From Geminicoccaceae bacterium SCSIO 64248 (GTDB taxonomy: Bacteria; Pseudomonadota; Alphaproteobacteria; Geminicoccales; Geminicoccaceae): a DNA stretch of 64,000 nucleotides. The notes beneath the pieces were generated by a model, which searched no databases, was not told the DNA's origin, and was given only the letters and a program-made list of their open reading frames with translations. Both the position numbers and the translations under genes were made by a program. The stretch spans positions 4,636,501 to 4,700,500 of the forward strand of contig CP122393.1 of the NCBI GenBank assembly GCA_029814805.1, read 5' to 3'. Of this stretch, positions 52,038-60,609 are shown one piece after another (the first letter of the stretch is position 1; each line of letters starts with the position of its first letter).

Positions 52038-53184
52038 TCTTGTATTGAAGAACGGTCGCGTCATCGACCCGAGCCAAGGCATCGATGGCGTCATGGACGT
52101 CGCGTTCTCCGGCGAGACCGTGGCCGCCGTCGGCGCCGGCCTTTCCGGCCGGAAGGAGCATGATGTCTCCGGCCTGGTCGTCACACCCGGCCTGATCGAT
52201 CTGCACACGCATGTCTATTGGGGCGGCACGTCGCTCGGCATCGACGCCGATGCGTTCGCACGCGCAAGTGCGGTCTCGACCTGCGTCGATACCGGCAGTG
52301 CCGGCCCTGGAAATTTCCCAGGCTTCCGAAAGCACGTGATCGAGCGCAGCACGGCGCGGATCCTCGTCTATCTGCATGTGTCGTTCGCGGGCATATACGG
52401 CTTCTCGAGGAACGTCATGCTTGGCGAGAGTCACGACATCCGTCTCCTGGCGGCACGTGACGCTGTCGAAGTCATCAACGAAAACCGGGACGTCATCATC
52501 GGCGTGAAGGTGCGCATCGGCCGTGTGGCTTCCGGACCTGCCGGCATCCAGCCGCTCGACATCGCACTGCAGGTAGCCGACGAGACTGGCCTCCCGTTGA
52601 TGGCCCATATCGACGAGCCGCCGCCGTCATACGAAGCCGTCGTGTCGCGGCTGCGCAAAGGCGACGTCCTCACGCACTGCTACCGGCCGTTTCCCAACGC
52701 TCCGGTCGACGGCAAGGGGCAGGTCAAGCCCGAGATCCTCGAAGCGCGCGCGCGCGGCGTCCTGTTCGACATCGGACACGGGATGGGATCGTTCTCGTGG
52801 AAGACGGCGCGCGCCATGATGGCCCAAGGGTTCTTGCCCGATACCATCTCGTCGGACGTCCATGCCCTGTGCATCGAAGGTCCCGCATACGACCAAGTGA
52901 CGACGCTCTCCAAGTTCCTGGCGCTTGGCATGCCGATCGAGGACGTCGTGGCCGCATCCACGGTCAACGCCGCCAAGGCGCTGCAGCGTCCGGAACTGGG
53001 CACGTTCCGGACCGGAGCGGCCGGCGACGCCAGCATCCTCGAGGTGCGCGAGGGGACTTTCCCGCTGGAAGACGTGCGCGGCGAGGTCGTCAGCGCCTCG
53101 CGGCGGCTTTTCGCAGCCGGCCTGGTGATCGCCGGCCGGGACATCGGCATCGAGGCCGATCCTCTCGCAAAGGCAGCGGAGTAG
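52027..53184 (+). CDS. Deacetylase-type amidohydrolase (metallo-dependent hydrolase)
   Basis: A 385-aa TIM-barrel metal hydrolase. Metal ligands are visible: DLHTH at the barrel start, a Lys in GVKVRIG (candidate carbamylated lysine), His in MAHIDEPP, His in THCYRPF, and Asp in SSDVHAL. The pattern matches the EF_0837/AHA_3915-type amidohydrolase/deacetylase family, which removes acyl groups from amino or sugar derivatives. It is cytoplasmic, so it acts on the imported ligand or a metabolite. It overlaps the ATPase gene by 11 bp. Confidence 0.88.
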   Translation: MSYDLVLKNGRVIDPSQGIDGVMDVAFSGETVAAVGAGLSGRKEHDVSGLVVTPGLIDLHTHVYWGGTSLGIDADAFARASAVSTCVDTGSAGPGNFPGFRKHVIERSTARILVYLHVSFAGIYGFSRNVMLGESHDIRLLAARDAVEVINENRDVIIGVKVRIGRVASGPAGIQPLDIALQVADETGLPLMAHIDEPPPSYEAVVSRLRKGDVLTHCYRPFPNAPVDGKGQVKPEILEARARGVLFDIGHGMGSFSWKTARAMMAQGFLPDTISSDVHALCIEGPAYDQVTTLSKFLALGMPIEDVVAASTVNAAKALQRPELGTFRTGAAGDASILEVREGTFPLEDVRGEVVSASRRLFAAGLVIAGRDIGIEADPLAKAAE

Positions 53185-53196
53185 GGGAGAACGCTC

Positions 53197-54669
53197 ATGG
53201 CGGACACGTATGTGGCCGGTGGCAAGGCCGGCAACTTCATCGGCGGCCGATGGCTTGCCGAGCCTGAGACAATGCCTGCGATCAATCCGGCGACCGGCGA
53301 AGAGATCGCCCAACTCCCCAACTCCACACGCGAGACGGTCAACTCGGCGGTGGCCGCCGCCAAGGCTTCCGCTCCGGTCTGGGCGACTACGCCGGTTTTC
53401 AAGCGCGCCGAAATGTGCGTCGCGATCGCTGCGGCAGTCGATGCCGACCGCGACGCCATCGCGCGCGTGCTCTCCACCGAGCAGGGCAAGGTCCTTGCCG
53501 AAGCCCAAGGGGAGGTCGCCAAGGCGGCGGACGGGTTTCGTCTCGCTGCCGAGCTCGTCAAGCAGATGGGCGGACAGACCCTCCCCGCCGAGGACCCGTC
53601 CAAGCTGGTGATGACCATCCGGCAGCCGCGCGGAGTCTACGGCGTCATCACACCCTGGAATTTTCCGGTCAACATCCCGGTCGAGTACCTTGCGCCGGCG
53701 ATCGCGACAGGAAATACCGTGGTCTGGGTTCCGGCGCCGACGACATCGCTCGTCGCTTGCGCGCTGATGGCGGCGATCGAGAATGCCGGTCTCCCGGCCG
53801 GTGTCGTCAATCTTGTGATCGGTGAAGGCGCGACTGCGGGCGATGCGGTCGTCGTGCATCCCGACATAACCGCGATCGGCTTCACCGGGAGCGCTGCGAC
53901 GGGACAGCGTATCGCCGGGCGCGGGGCGGGAAAGTCTCTCCTCCTCGAACTCGGCGGCAACGGGCCGGTCATCGTCTTCGACGATGCCGATCTCGACGCC
54001 GCCGCAGCGGCCGCAGCCGGTGGAGCCTTCTTCAATGCCGGGCAGGTCTGCGCGGCCACGGGGCGCGTGCTCGCTCACCGGTCCATCGTCGACAGCCTTT
54101 GCGAGAAGCTGGTCGCGCACGCGCAGACGCATGTCCTGGGTGATCCCTTTCACCAGGGCACGACCATGGGGCCTTTGAACAACGCCAAGGTCGCAGCGAA
54201 GGTGAAGGAACATGTCGACGACGCCGCCGCCAACGGCGCACGCGTTCTCCAGGGCGGCAAGCCGCGGCCGGACCTCGGCAGTGATCTCTTCTTCGAACCG
54301 ACGATCGTTCGCGACGTGACGCGGGACATGAAGATCAACCGCGAGGAAACGTTCGGTCCGGTCGTGCCGGTCGTCGCTTTCACGGACGAGGCCGAAGCGC
54401 TCGATCTGGCGCTGGACAGCGAATACGGCCTATCGGTCGGCGTCTTCACGCGAGATGTCTCCCGCGGCGTCAAGATCGCGAAGGCCATTCCCGCCGGAAT
54501 CGTCAACGTCAACGCCGGCAGTACCTGGTGGGAGATCCATCTGCCGTTCGGCGGCGGTTCGGGCACACGGAGCGGTCTCGGCCGTCTCGGCGGCATGCAC
54601 ACCCTGGAAGCCATGACCGAGCTGAAAATGATCTCGGTCACGATCGGACAGGAGGCGGCCTTGGCATGA
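53197..54669 (+). CDS. Aldehyde dehydrogenase family protein
   Basis: NAD(P)-dependent enzyme of 490 aa. Catalytic Cys285 lies in FFNAGQVCAATGRV; the general base Glu is in LLLELGGNGPVI; cofactor segments ITPWNFPVN and GFTGSAATGQRIA are present. The C-terminus contains VNAGSTWWEIHLPFGG, placing it among succinate-semialdehyde / betaine-aldehyde-like members. The gene follows the amidohydrolase by 12 bp and overlaps the next gene by 4 bp. Confidence 0.9.
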   Translation: MADTYVAGGKAGNFIGGRWLAEPETMPAINPATGEEIAQLPNSTRETVNSAVAAAKASAPVWATTPVFKRAEMCVAIAAAVDADRDAIARVLSTEQGKVLAEAQGEVAKAADGFRLAAELVKQMGGQTLPAEDPSKLVMTIRQPRGVYGVITPWNFPVNIPVEYLAPAIATGNTVVWVPAPTTSLVACALMAAIENAGLPAGVVNLVIGEGATAGDAVVVHPDITAIGFTGSAATGQRIAGRGAGKSLLLELGGNGPVIVFDDADLDAAAAAAAGGAFFNAGQVCAATGRVLAHRSIVDSLCEKLVAHAQTHVLGDPFHQGTTMGPLNNAKVAAKVKEHVDDAAANGARVLQGGKPRPDLGSDLFFEPTIVRDVTRDMKINREETFGPVVPVVAFTDEAEALDLALDSEYGLSVGVFTRDVSRGVKIAKAIPAGIVNVNAGSTWWEIHLPFGGGSGTRSGLGRLGGMHTLEAMTELKMISVTIGQEAALA

Positions 54670-55229
54670 ATCCGCAATCGCAGCCCGGAACGGAAAAGCC
54701 GGAGCACAACTCGCGCTTGGCGCCAACCGAGCTGGCGCGCATGCTCCGTCTTCTCGTCGATGAACTCATCCCTGGCGGCGAAGGTTGGCCGTCGGCCTCG
54801 GACGTTGGCGTGCACGGCCTGCTTTCGCTACGCCTCTTCGCCGACGGTACGCCCGATCTGGCGCTGAAGCTCGCCAAGGCCCTGGACTGGTGGAAGGGCG
54901 GCCTCGACAGCGATGACGCCGGCGCGAGAGTGCGGGCCGTCGAGGGCTTCGAGGCGGCCGACCCCGACCTCTTCGACAGGATCTACACCGCAGCGGTGCT
55001 GGCCTATTACGAAACGCCTTTCGTCGTCGAGGCGATCCGCCAGACCGGCCGGCCCTACGCCATCCTGCCTCACGTCGCGGGTTATCCGATGGCGCCGTTC
55101 GACGCCGAGCGCGACGCGCCTAAGCACGGCCGTGGCCGCTACATCAAGACGGAGGAGGTTCGTCCTGTCGATGTCTCGGGACTGGATCTCGACATCGCAA
55201 GGACCGAACGTTGGGGGATCGAACGATGA
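54666..55229 (+). CDS. Small subunit partner of the GMC oxidoreductase (gluconate dehydrogenase subunit-3-like)
   Basis: A 187-aa helical protein placed immediately before a GMC flavoprotein, the arrangement of the gluconate-2-dehydrogenase-type subunit 3 (chaperone and export partner). It resembles that family in length and in the LRLLVDELIPGGEGWPSA segment. Unlike usual members, it has no twin-arginine or other signal: the N-terminus is polar (MNPQSQPGTEKPEHNSR). ATGA overlaps join it to both neighbours. Homology is by pattern and context, so the name is tentative. Confidence 0.62.
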   Translation: MNPQSQPGTEKPEHNSRLAPTELARMLRLLVDELIPGGEGWPSASDVGVHGLLSLRLFADGTPDLALKLAKALDWWKGGLDSDDAGARVRAVEGFEAADPDLFDRIYTAAVLAYYETPFVVEAIRQTGRPYAILPHVAGYPMAPFDAERDAPKHGRGRYIKTEEVRPVDVSGLDLDIARTERWGIER

Positions 55230-56854
55230 CCGCGGACCGTATCTGCGACGTCCTGGTCATAGGCGCCGGTGCCACCGGCTCGCTGGCCGCGCTCGTCCTG
55301 GCCGAGGCCGGTCTCGATGTCGTGTGCCTGGAGCAGGGCTCCTGGGTCGAGGCACGGGATCATCCCCATCTCCATGCGGATTGGGCATGGCAGCGGCGGA
55401 CGAAGTGGAGCCCCGACGTCAACAAGCGCACGCATCCCGACGACTTCCCGGTCAATTCCGACTCCTCGCAGATCCTGATGTGGAACGCCGTCGGGGGCTC
55501 GACCAACGTGTACGGCGCGATCTGGCCTCGGTACAGGCCGTCCGATTTTCGCAAGGGAACCGAGCACGGCCTCCAACCCGACTGGCCGATCACCTACGAG
55601 GATATCGCGCCCTATTACGAGAGGGCCGACCGGCTCGTTGGCGTGTCCGGTCTTGCCGGCGACGCGGCGATGCCGCCGCGCGAGCGCTGCCCTACGCGTC
55701 CGCTGCCGGTCTCGAAGGTGGCGAAGCGCCTTTCGTCCGGCTTCGACACGCTGGGCTGGCACTGGTGGCCAGTCGAGGCCGGGGCGATCTCGGAGGACTA
55801 CGATGGTCGCCTGGCCTGCAACAATTGCGGCATCTGCAATGGCTGCGCCCGCGGTTCGATGAGCAAGTACTCGCTCTCGATATGGCCGAAAGCGTTGGAG
55901 GCGGGCTGCGAGCTGCGGATCAACGCCCGCGTGCTCAAGATCGAGAAGGGTCCGGACGGTCGCGCGACCGGCGCCCACTACATCGACCGCAACACCGGAC
56001 GCGCCCACTTCCAGAAAGCCAGGCTCGTCGTCGTCGCAGCCAACGGGATCGGCACGCCGCGTCTCCTTCTGGCCTCGGACAATCTCGCGAACAGCAACGA
56101 TCAGGTCGGGCGCCATCTCCTGCACCACACGCTCGTTGCTTGCGAGATGTGGGTCGATGAACCCGTCGATGGCCAGATCGGCTATGTCGCCTCGCTCATC
56201 TCCCGCGAGTTTGCGGAAACCGACGTGTCGCGGGGATTCGTCAACGGCTTCAACTTCAACTGCATCACCTCCGCCGCTTCGGCGGGCGAAATGGCCGCGG
56301 GCTGGTTCACCTCGGCGCGCGCGCCCTGGGGCCAGGATCACCACCGCTGGTTCCAGCGCCATTTCGGTCACTCGATCGGCGTCTTCGCGATCGGCGACGA
56401 CCTGCCCAGTCCGGACAACCGCGTCACGCTCGACCCGACACAGAAGGACTCGGACGGTGTGCCCGCGGCGCGCACGCACTATGCACCCGGCGAGAACGAC
56501 AAGCGCATGATGAACTACATGCTGGACCGTCTCGAGGATCTGGCCGGCGCCTGTGGCGTGTTCGAGCACAAGCTCCAGGACTATCGTGACAAGGAAGGCG
56601 TCTACCGCACGCCGGCCTGGCACATGATCGGCACCTGTCGCATGGGCAGCGACCCCGAGACGTCGGTGGTGAACAAATGGAACCAGAGCTGGGAAGTGCC
56701 GAACCTCTTCATCGTCGACGGCAGCGTCCTGGCGACGGGCGGGGTGGTCAACCCGACGCCGACGATTTCGGCGCTTGCCCTTCGGGCGGCCGCGTATATC
56801 CGCGACAATTTCGAGCCCTTGTCGCGCACGACCCGCCCGTCCATCGCCGCGTGA
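55226..56854 (+). CDS. GMC-family FAD oxidoreductase with CxxCxxCxxC motif
   Basis: FAD enzyme of 542 aa oxidising an alcohol or sugar. The dinucleotide motif is VIGAGATGSLAALVL; the family block MWNAVGGSTNVYGAI and the C-terminal NPTPTISALALRAA are present. Residues Cys198, Cys201, Cys204 and Cys207 form a CxxCxxCxxC array (CNNCGICNGC), similar to the cysteine loop that binds an Fe-S cluster in related sugar dehydrogenases. There is no signal peptide, and no cytochrome subunit gene follows. The start overlaps the small subunit gene by 4 bp. Confidence 0.88.
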   Translation: MTADRICDVLVIGAGATGSLAALVLAEAGLDVVCLEQGSWVEARDHPHLHADWAWQRRTKWSPDVNKRTHPDDFPVNSDSSQILMWNAVGGSTNVYGAIWPRYRPSDFRKGTEHGLQPDWPITYEDIAPYYERADRLVGVSGLAGDAAMPPRERCPTRPLPVSKVAKRLSSGFDTLGWHWWPVEAGAISEDYDGRLACNNCGICNGCARGSMSKYSLSIWPKALEAGCELRINARVLKIEKGPDGRATGAHYIDRNTGRAHFQKARLVVVAANGIGTPRLLLASDNLANSNDQVGRHLLHHTLVACEMWVDEPVDGQIGYVASLISREFAETDVSRGFVNGFNFNCITSAASAGEMAAGWFTSARAPWGQDHHRWFQRHFGHSIGVFAIGDDLPSPDNRVTLDPTQKDSDGVPAARTHYAPGENDKRMMNYMLDRLEDLAGACGVFEHKLQDYRDKEGVYRTPAWHMIGTCRMGSDPETSVVNKWNQSWEVPNLFIVDGSVLATGGVVNPTPTISALALRAAAYIRDNFEPLSRTTRPSIAA

Positions 56855-56874
56855 CGTGGTGACGTGGTGACGTG
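56851..56874 (+). repeat. Triple 8-bp tandem repeat across a gene junction
   Basis: Three perfect copies of GTGACGTG run from the GMC stop codon (TGA at 56852-56854) into the GTG start of the next gene at 56872. The array supplies several near-equivalent GTG codons and no ribosome site. Confidence 0.75.
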
Positions 56875-58026
56875 ACAGCGGACAGGGACACTTTGGACAG
56901 GACGGCCGCCTATCGGAACATCGGCCTGCGCTGCGTCGCCTGCGGCGTGAGCCACCCCTTGCGACTCCTCTATCGCTGCCCCGGGTGCGGCGGCATCCTC
57001 GATGTCAGCCGGCCGGTGCCCGATGCCGGACGGTGGCACCGTCGCGATTTCGTGCGGCCCGATGTGACGCTCGGCGAAGGGGATACACCTCTGCGGGAGG
57101 TGCCGCCCGCCCTGCTGGACCCGGCGTTTCACGGGCGTCTGTGGCTCAAGGACGAGACGCGAAACCCGTCGGGCTCGTTCAAGGACCGGCTCGTCGCCGC
57201 GGCTTTGTCCCGCGCGCTCGATCTCGGCGCGACGGGCATCGTCTGCGCGTCCAGCGGCAATGCCGGCGCGGCCGCTGCCTGCTACGCCGCCAATGCGGGG
57301 GTCCCGGCCATCATTTGCTGTCCGGAGGCGACGCCGCACGGCAAGCTGGCGCAGATTCGCGCTTATGGCGCCGGACTGGAGCGTGTGCCCGGCCACTATG
57401 GCCATTCGTTCCGCCGCGCCATGCAGCTCTGCGACGAGCAAGGCTACGCGAACGTCACCACCACCTATCTCAATCCCTACGGCGTCGACGCCTTGCGCCT
57501 CGTGGGACAGGAAGTTGCCGAGGCCCTGGGTGACGGGATCGCGGACTGGGTGCTGATACCGACGAGTTCCGGCCCGTTGGTGAGCGGGGTCTTCCAGGGC
57601 TTCCGCGAGCGAGGCGGCGCCATGCCGAAGCTTGTCGCGGCGCAGGCCGAGGGCTGCGCGCCGATCGCGCGCGCCTTCGCCGAAGGGGTGGCGGAGGTCG
57701 AGGCCTGGGAGGCTCCCGAGACGATAGCGTCCGGCATCTCGGACCCGTTGACCGGCTATCCGGAGGAGGGAAGCCACACGCTTTCCTTGATCAGGGCAAG
57801 CCGCGGCACGGCGCTCGCCGTTCCGGACCGGGAGATCCGGGGCGCGATGATCGATCTCGCCCGGAAAGCCGGGCTTTTCAGCGAGCCGACCGGTGCAGCC
57901 TCGCTCGCCACCGCCCGTCGTCTCTTCCACGAAGGGGCGATCACCGCATCAGATGCGGTTGTGTGCATTGTCACAGGCCACGGTTTCAAAGACTTTGCGG
58001 CGTGGGATGCCGCGCAACCGGATTGA
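56872..58026 (+). CDS. Threonine-synthase-like PLP enzyme
   Basis: A fold-type II PLP enzyme of 384 aa (from GTG). The N-terminal zinc-ribbon-like CVACG...CPGCGG, the PLP lysine in GSFKDR and the phosphate loop SSGNAGAAAACYAANAG are all visible. The family performs beta- or gamma-replacement and elimination; cystathionine and diaminopropionate relatives exist. The GTG lacks a ribosome site; a TTG at 56893 has AGGGA upstream and would shorten the protein by 7 residues. In a catabolic operon it may act in elimination rather than threonine synthesis, which is inference. Confidence 0.85.
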   Translation: MTADRDTLDRTAAYRNIGLRCVACGVSHPLRLLYRCPGCGGILDVSRPVPDAGRWHRRDFVRPDVTLGEGDTPLREVPPALLDPAFHGRLWLKDETRNPSGSFKDRLVAAALSRALDLGATGIVCASSGNAGAAAACYAANAGVPAIICCPEATPHGKLAQIRAYGAGLERVPGHYGHSFRRAMQLCDEQGYANVTTTYLNPYGVDALRLVGQEVAEALGDGIADWVLIPTSSGPLVSGVFQGFRERGGAMPKLVAAQAEGCAPIARAFAEGVAEVEAWEAPETIASGISDPLTGYPEEGSHTLSLIRASRGTALAVPDREIRGAMIDLARKAGLFSEPTGAASLATARRLFHEGAITASDAVVCIVTGHGFKDFAAWDAAQPD

Positions 58027-58322
58027 GAAAGCCAAGCAACGTCTTTGATCTCGTGCTGCTCGAGCGTGGTACCGTCGTGTTCACGAGATCATCTGACGCT
58101 GAGCGGCCACGTTCGGTCCGGCTGTCGCTGTGGTTGACGGCTCGCACCTTTGGTGGACGCTATCTCCGGCCTCAACCCGGCCGCAGGCCTCCACCAAGCT
58201 CGAGGCCCGGTCGGCAAGGCCATTGGTCCGCTGTCGGACGCATCATCGACCTCTTCATGTCCAACGAATGCGTCCACTGTTCTCATCCTGCGGCGGAGCG
58301 TCCAGATCGATAGGATTCTGCG
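58027..58322. other. 296-bp gap between the operon end and the RTX-type gene
   Basis: Frames here are short and carry no family motif. No clear terminator with a T-run or repeat was recognised. The stretch separates the RpiR-linked operon from the mobile-element patch that follows. Confidence 0.35.
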
Positions 58323-59132
58323 CTAGGCAAGCAGCGCGTCATCGGCTTGGCTTATGACATCGACGGGGTTCGGAACAGGACTGGACGGGGCATCCGTCGT
58401 TTCGTCGGTGAGGGAGACGACGCTTTCGTGGCTCCATTGGTTGACCGTGTTGTCTTCGCTATCGAAGAAATCCAGCCAGACGACGTCCGTAGACTGATCG
58501 AACGTGGGATCGGCGTCGGTATGGATGAACAGGCTCTGTCCGACGCGCTCGAGCACGTGCTTGTCTGTTCCCACATGCAAAGACAGGTGATTGCGGCCTT
58601 GATGATCGCGGATTATCGAGCCGCCGGAAGCCTCGCCAAGAAGGAAGAGATCGTCGCCCGCTCCCCCTTCGATCGACGTGTTGGGGGCGTTGACCTCGAT
58701 CGAATCGTTGCCCGCTCCTCCAGAGGCGGCGTTGTACGTATTGTGCGAAGCAATACGAAGGTGGTCGTCACCGGCCCCGCCATCGAGCGTGTTACGGCCG
58801 CCATGGATGGCATGAATCACGTCGTCGCCGTCACCGCCTCGGGCAAAGTCGTCGCCGCCATAGAGATAGATCCGGTCGTTGCCGCTACCGCCCGTGATGT
58901 CGTCGTCGAACGGCGTGGCGTGGAAGTCTTCGCCCCCGTTCCCGAATTCATGGCCGACACCCACACCCGGCGCGACGGTCGGGTTCGGACTTCCGAGCGG
59001 GTCGTCCATCAGCGTACCGTGCAATGCCCGGGATTCTTCGAGGATTTGTCGCAAGATCTTCCGTGGCACGGATCGGTCAATGGGATCCTCCGTGGTCAGG
59101 CAGCCAAGCGCGCGAATTGCTGGAATGGACAA
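58323..59132 (-). CDS. RTX-type calcium-binding repeat protein, 5' end inside an IS6 element
   Basis: A 269-aa acidic protein with nonapeptide repeats GGSGNDRIY, GGDGDDVIH, GGAGDDHLR, GGAGNDSIE and GGAGDDLFL (residues about 80-165), forming a calcium-binding beta-roll. The acidic, Ser/Asp-rich C-terminus could carry a type I secretion signal, but no HlyB/D genes are near. The ATG at 59132 (GGAG site 7 bp upstream) lies within the transposase coding region, so residues 1-30 overlap the IS end. An internal ATG at 59009 would give 228 aa outside the IS. The insertion may have truncated an older gene. The product's role is unknown. Confidence 0.68.
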   Translation of the reverse strand: MSIPAIRALGCLTTEDPIDRSVPRKILRQILEESRALHGTLMDDPLGSPNPTVAPGVGVGHEFGNGGEDFHATPFDDDITGGSGNDRIYLYGGDDFARGGDGDDVIHAIHGGRNTLDGGAGDDHLRIASHNTYNAASGGAGNDSIEVNAPNTSIEGGAGDDLFLLGEASGGSIIRDHQGRNHLSLHVGTDKHVLERVGQSLFIHTDADPTFDQSTDVVWLDFFDSEDNTVNQWSHESVVSLTDETTDAPSSPVPNPVDVISQADDALLA

Positions 59133-59862
59133 ACTCCGGGCGTGAATTGGCCCTTGCGAATCATCTGGGCCAGCTCGATCCCGGCCAGCGTCGATGAAGC
59201 GGATGCAAAGGACTTGAAGCCGAGCATTGGCCGGATCCGCCGTTTGATACTGCGGTGATCCTGCTCGACCCGGTTGTTAAGGTACTTGATACGAACCATC
59301 TCGACCGGCACGGGACAGCCAAAGCGCTCCAGCATCCGGTTGACGGCTTTGAGGCCCGCCGTGTTGGCGTTGCTCTTGTCAATGACGATCTTGCGTGGCA
59401 GGCCATTCGCCTCGAGCGCTCGTGCGAAGAAGCGGGTCGCCGCGCCCTTGGTGCGTCGCTTGGACAGCATGAAGTCCAGCGTCCGACCGCACGTGTCGAC
59501 GGCACGATACAGATAGGTCCGCTCGCCCCGGACCTTCACGTAGGTTTCGTCCATGCGCCAGGATCGATCGGCGGGTGTCTTGCGACGACGGCCTTGCTCA
59601 GCCACCAGTCCGGCGTAGCGAGCGACCCAGCGGTTCAGCGTGGCGTGGTCCACCTCCACACCACGCTCGGCCATGATCTCCTTGAGATCACGGTAAGACA
59701 CCGTATAGCGAACGTAAAAGAACACGGCATAGAGGATCACGTCTCTCGGGAAATGCGTGCCTTTGAACGAGTTCATATTCACAACGTCACTTCGCGGTCG
59801 GATAATGCGAGACGCTCTGGCCGGACTCGGCTCCCGTCAACTCTCTTCTTTGCGACAGAGCC
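59042..59862 (-). mobile_element. IS6-family insertion sequence (about 821 bp)
   Basis: The element is delimited by terminal inverted repeats: GGCTCTGTCGCAAA read inward from 59862 and GGATTTGTCGCAAG from 59042, 11 of 14 identical. It holds one transposase gene with about 80 bp before its start and 54 bp after its stop, the usual IS6 layout. No 8-bp target duplication is visible (flanks TTCTTCGA and GTTCCGGA), so one side has recombined or decayed. Its left terminus lies within the RTX frame. Confidence 0.75.
59096..59782 (-). CDS. IS6-family transposase, apparently intact
   Basis: A 228-aa DDE transposase of the IS6/IS26 type. The catalytic triad appears as MDETYVKVRG (Asp), IVIDKSNANTAG (Asp) and NNRVEQDHRSIKRRIRP (Glu). 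The N-terminal HTH region is FFYVRYTVSYRDLKEIMAERGVEV split around typical IS6 sequence, and the C-terminus ends in QQFARLAA, as in relatives. Length equals the family norm, with no frameshift. It is probably functional for replicative transposition. Confidence 0.92.
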   Translation of the reverse strand: MNMNSFKGTHFPRDVILYAVFFYVRYTVSYRDLKEIMAERGVEVDHATLNRWVARYAGLVAEQGRRRKTPADRSWRMDETYVKVRGERTYLYRAVDTCGRTLDFMLSKRRTKGAATRFFARALEANGLPRKIVIDKSNANTAGLKAVNRMLERFGCPVPVEMVRIKYLNNRVEQDHRSIKRRIRPMLGFKSFASASSTLAGIELAQMIRKGQFTPGVCPFQQFARLAA

Positions 59863-59973
59863 GTTCCGGATCGGCTCTCAAAAGGCCCGGGCACTCAACG
59901 CATCTCTTAAGGTCGCCCTCTGGCGGCATAGCTCACCGCGCCGTTCTTGACCCGGCCGCGCAAGATTAAGAAT

Positions 59974-60002
59974 AAATAGAGAACATCTTTAAATAGAGAA
60001 CA
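59974..60002. repeat. Direct repeat AAATAGAGAACA upstream of the imuA relic
   Basis: Two identical 12-mers (59974-59985 and 59991-60002), 17 bp apart, in the AT-rich leader of imuA. They contain GAAC half-sites, but separated by 13 bp, not the 7 bp of the usual alphaproteobacterial LexA box (GAACN7GAAC). A modified SOS operator is possible. Confidence 0.45.
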
Positions 60003-60017
60003 CTCTTGAAGACTCAA

Positions 60018-60609
60018 ATGCGGAGGTCCATCGATACCGTGCGGCCTCAGCCCGCCATCGACGCGTTGCGCGCACAGATCCAAAAGATCGAAGGCCCTCG
60101 CCGTCGCGCTCAGTCAGCGCTGCCCTTCGGGGTGGGCGCGATCGATTCACGCCTGCCCGGGAAGGGGCCGGCGCGTGGCGCGCTCCATGAGATCGCCGGC
60201 GGCGGCAATGGCGTCATCGATGGCGCCTCCGCAACCCTGTTCGCCGCTGGCATCGCCGCGCGAACGAAGGGCCACGCCCTCTGGTGCATCACGCAGCCGG
60301 ACATTTTTGCGCCCGCCGTCGCTCAGGCCGGCCTCGCGCCCGACCGAGTGATCTATCTGGAGGCTGGTGACGAAGCCAGCGTCCTCGCCTGCATGGAGGA
60401 AGGCCTGCGGCATGGCGGGCTCGGCGCGATCGTCGGCGAGGTTGCCCAGCTCTCCATGAAGGCCTCTCGCCGTCTGATGCTGGCGGCGGAAGGGACCGGA
60501 ACCATCGGTCTCGCGCTAAGGCGCTGGCGACGCCAGACCGACACCACCGATTTCGGGTAGCCGACCGCCGCCGCCACACGCTGGCGGGTTTCGGTGCTGC
60601 CCTCCGCCC
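60018..60609 (+). pseudogene. imuA: imuA relic (SOS mutagenesis accessory), nonsense and truncated
   Basis: ImuA is the RecA-like accessory of the ImuA-ImuB-DnaE2 translesion system. The frame starts RRSIDTVRPQPAIDALRAQI and runs through LALRRWRRQTDTTDFG to an in-frame TAG at 60558, where relatives have Gln (CAG). The same frame then continues in family sequence, PTAAATRWRVSVLPSA, so one base change made the stop. At 60610 the second IS6 element cuts off the remaining C-terminus (about 40-60 residues). ATG at 60018 has GAAG upstream. No imuB or dnaE2 follows, so the cassette has been lost. Confidence 0.8.

Noticed and set aside
59974-60002. LexA/SOS box upstream of imuA
   Set aside because: GAAC half-sites are present but 13 bp apart rather than 7; kept only as a direct repeat.
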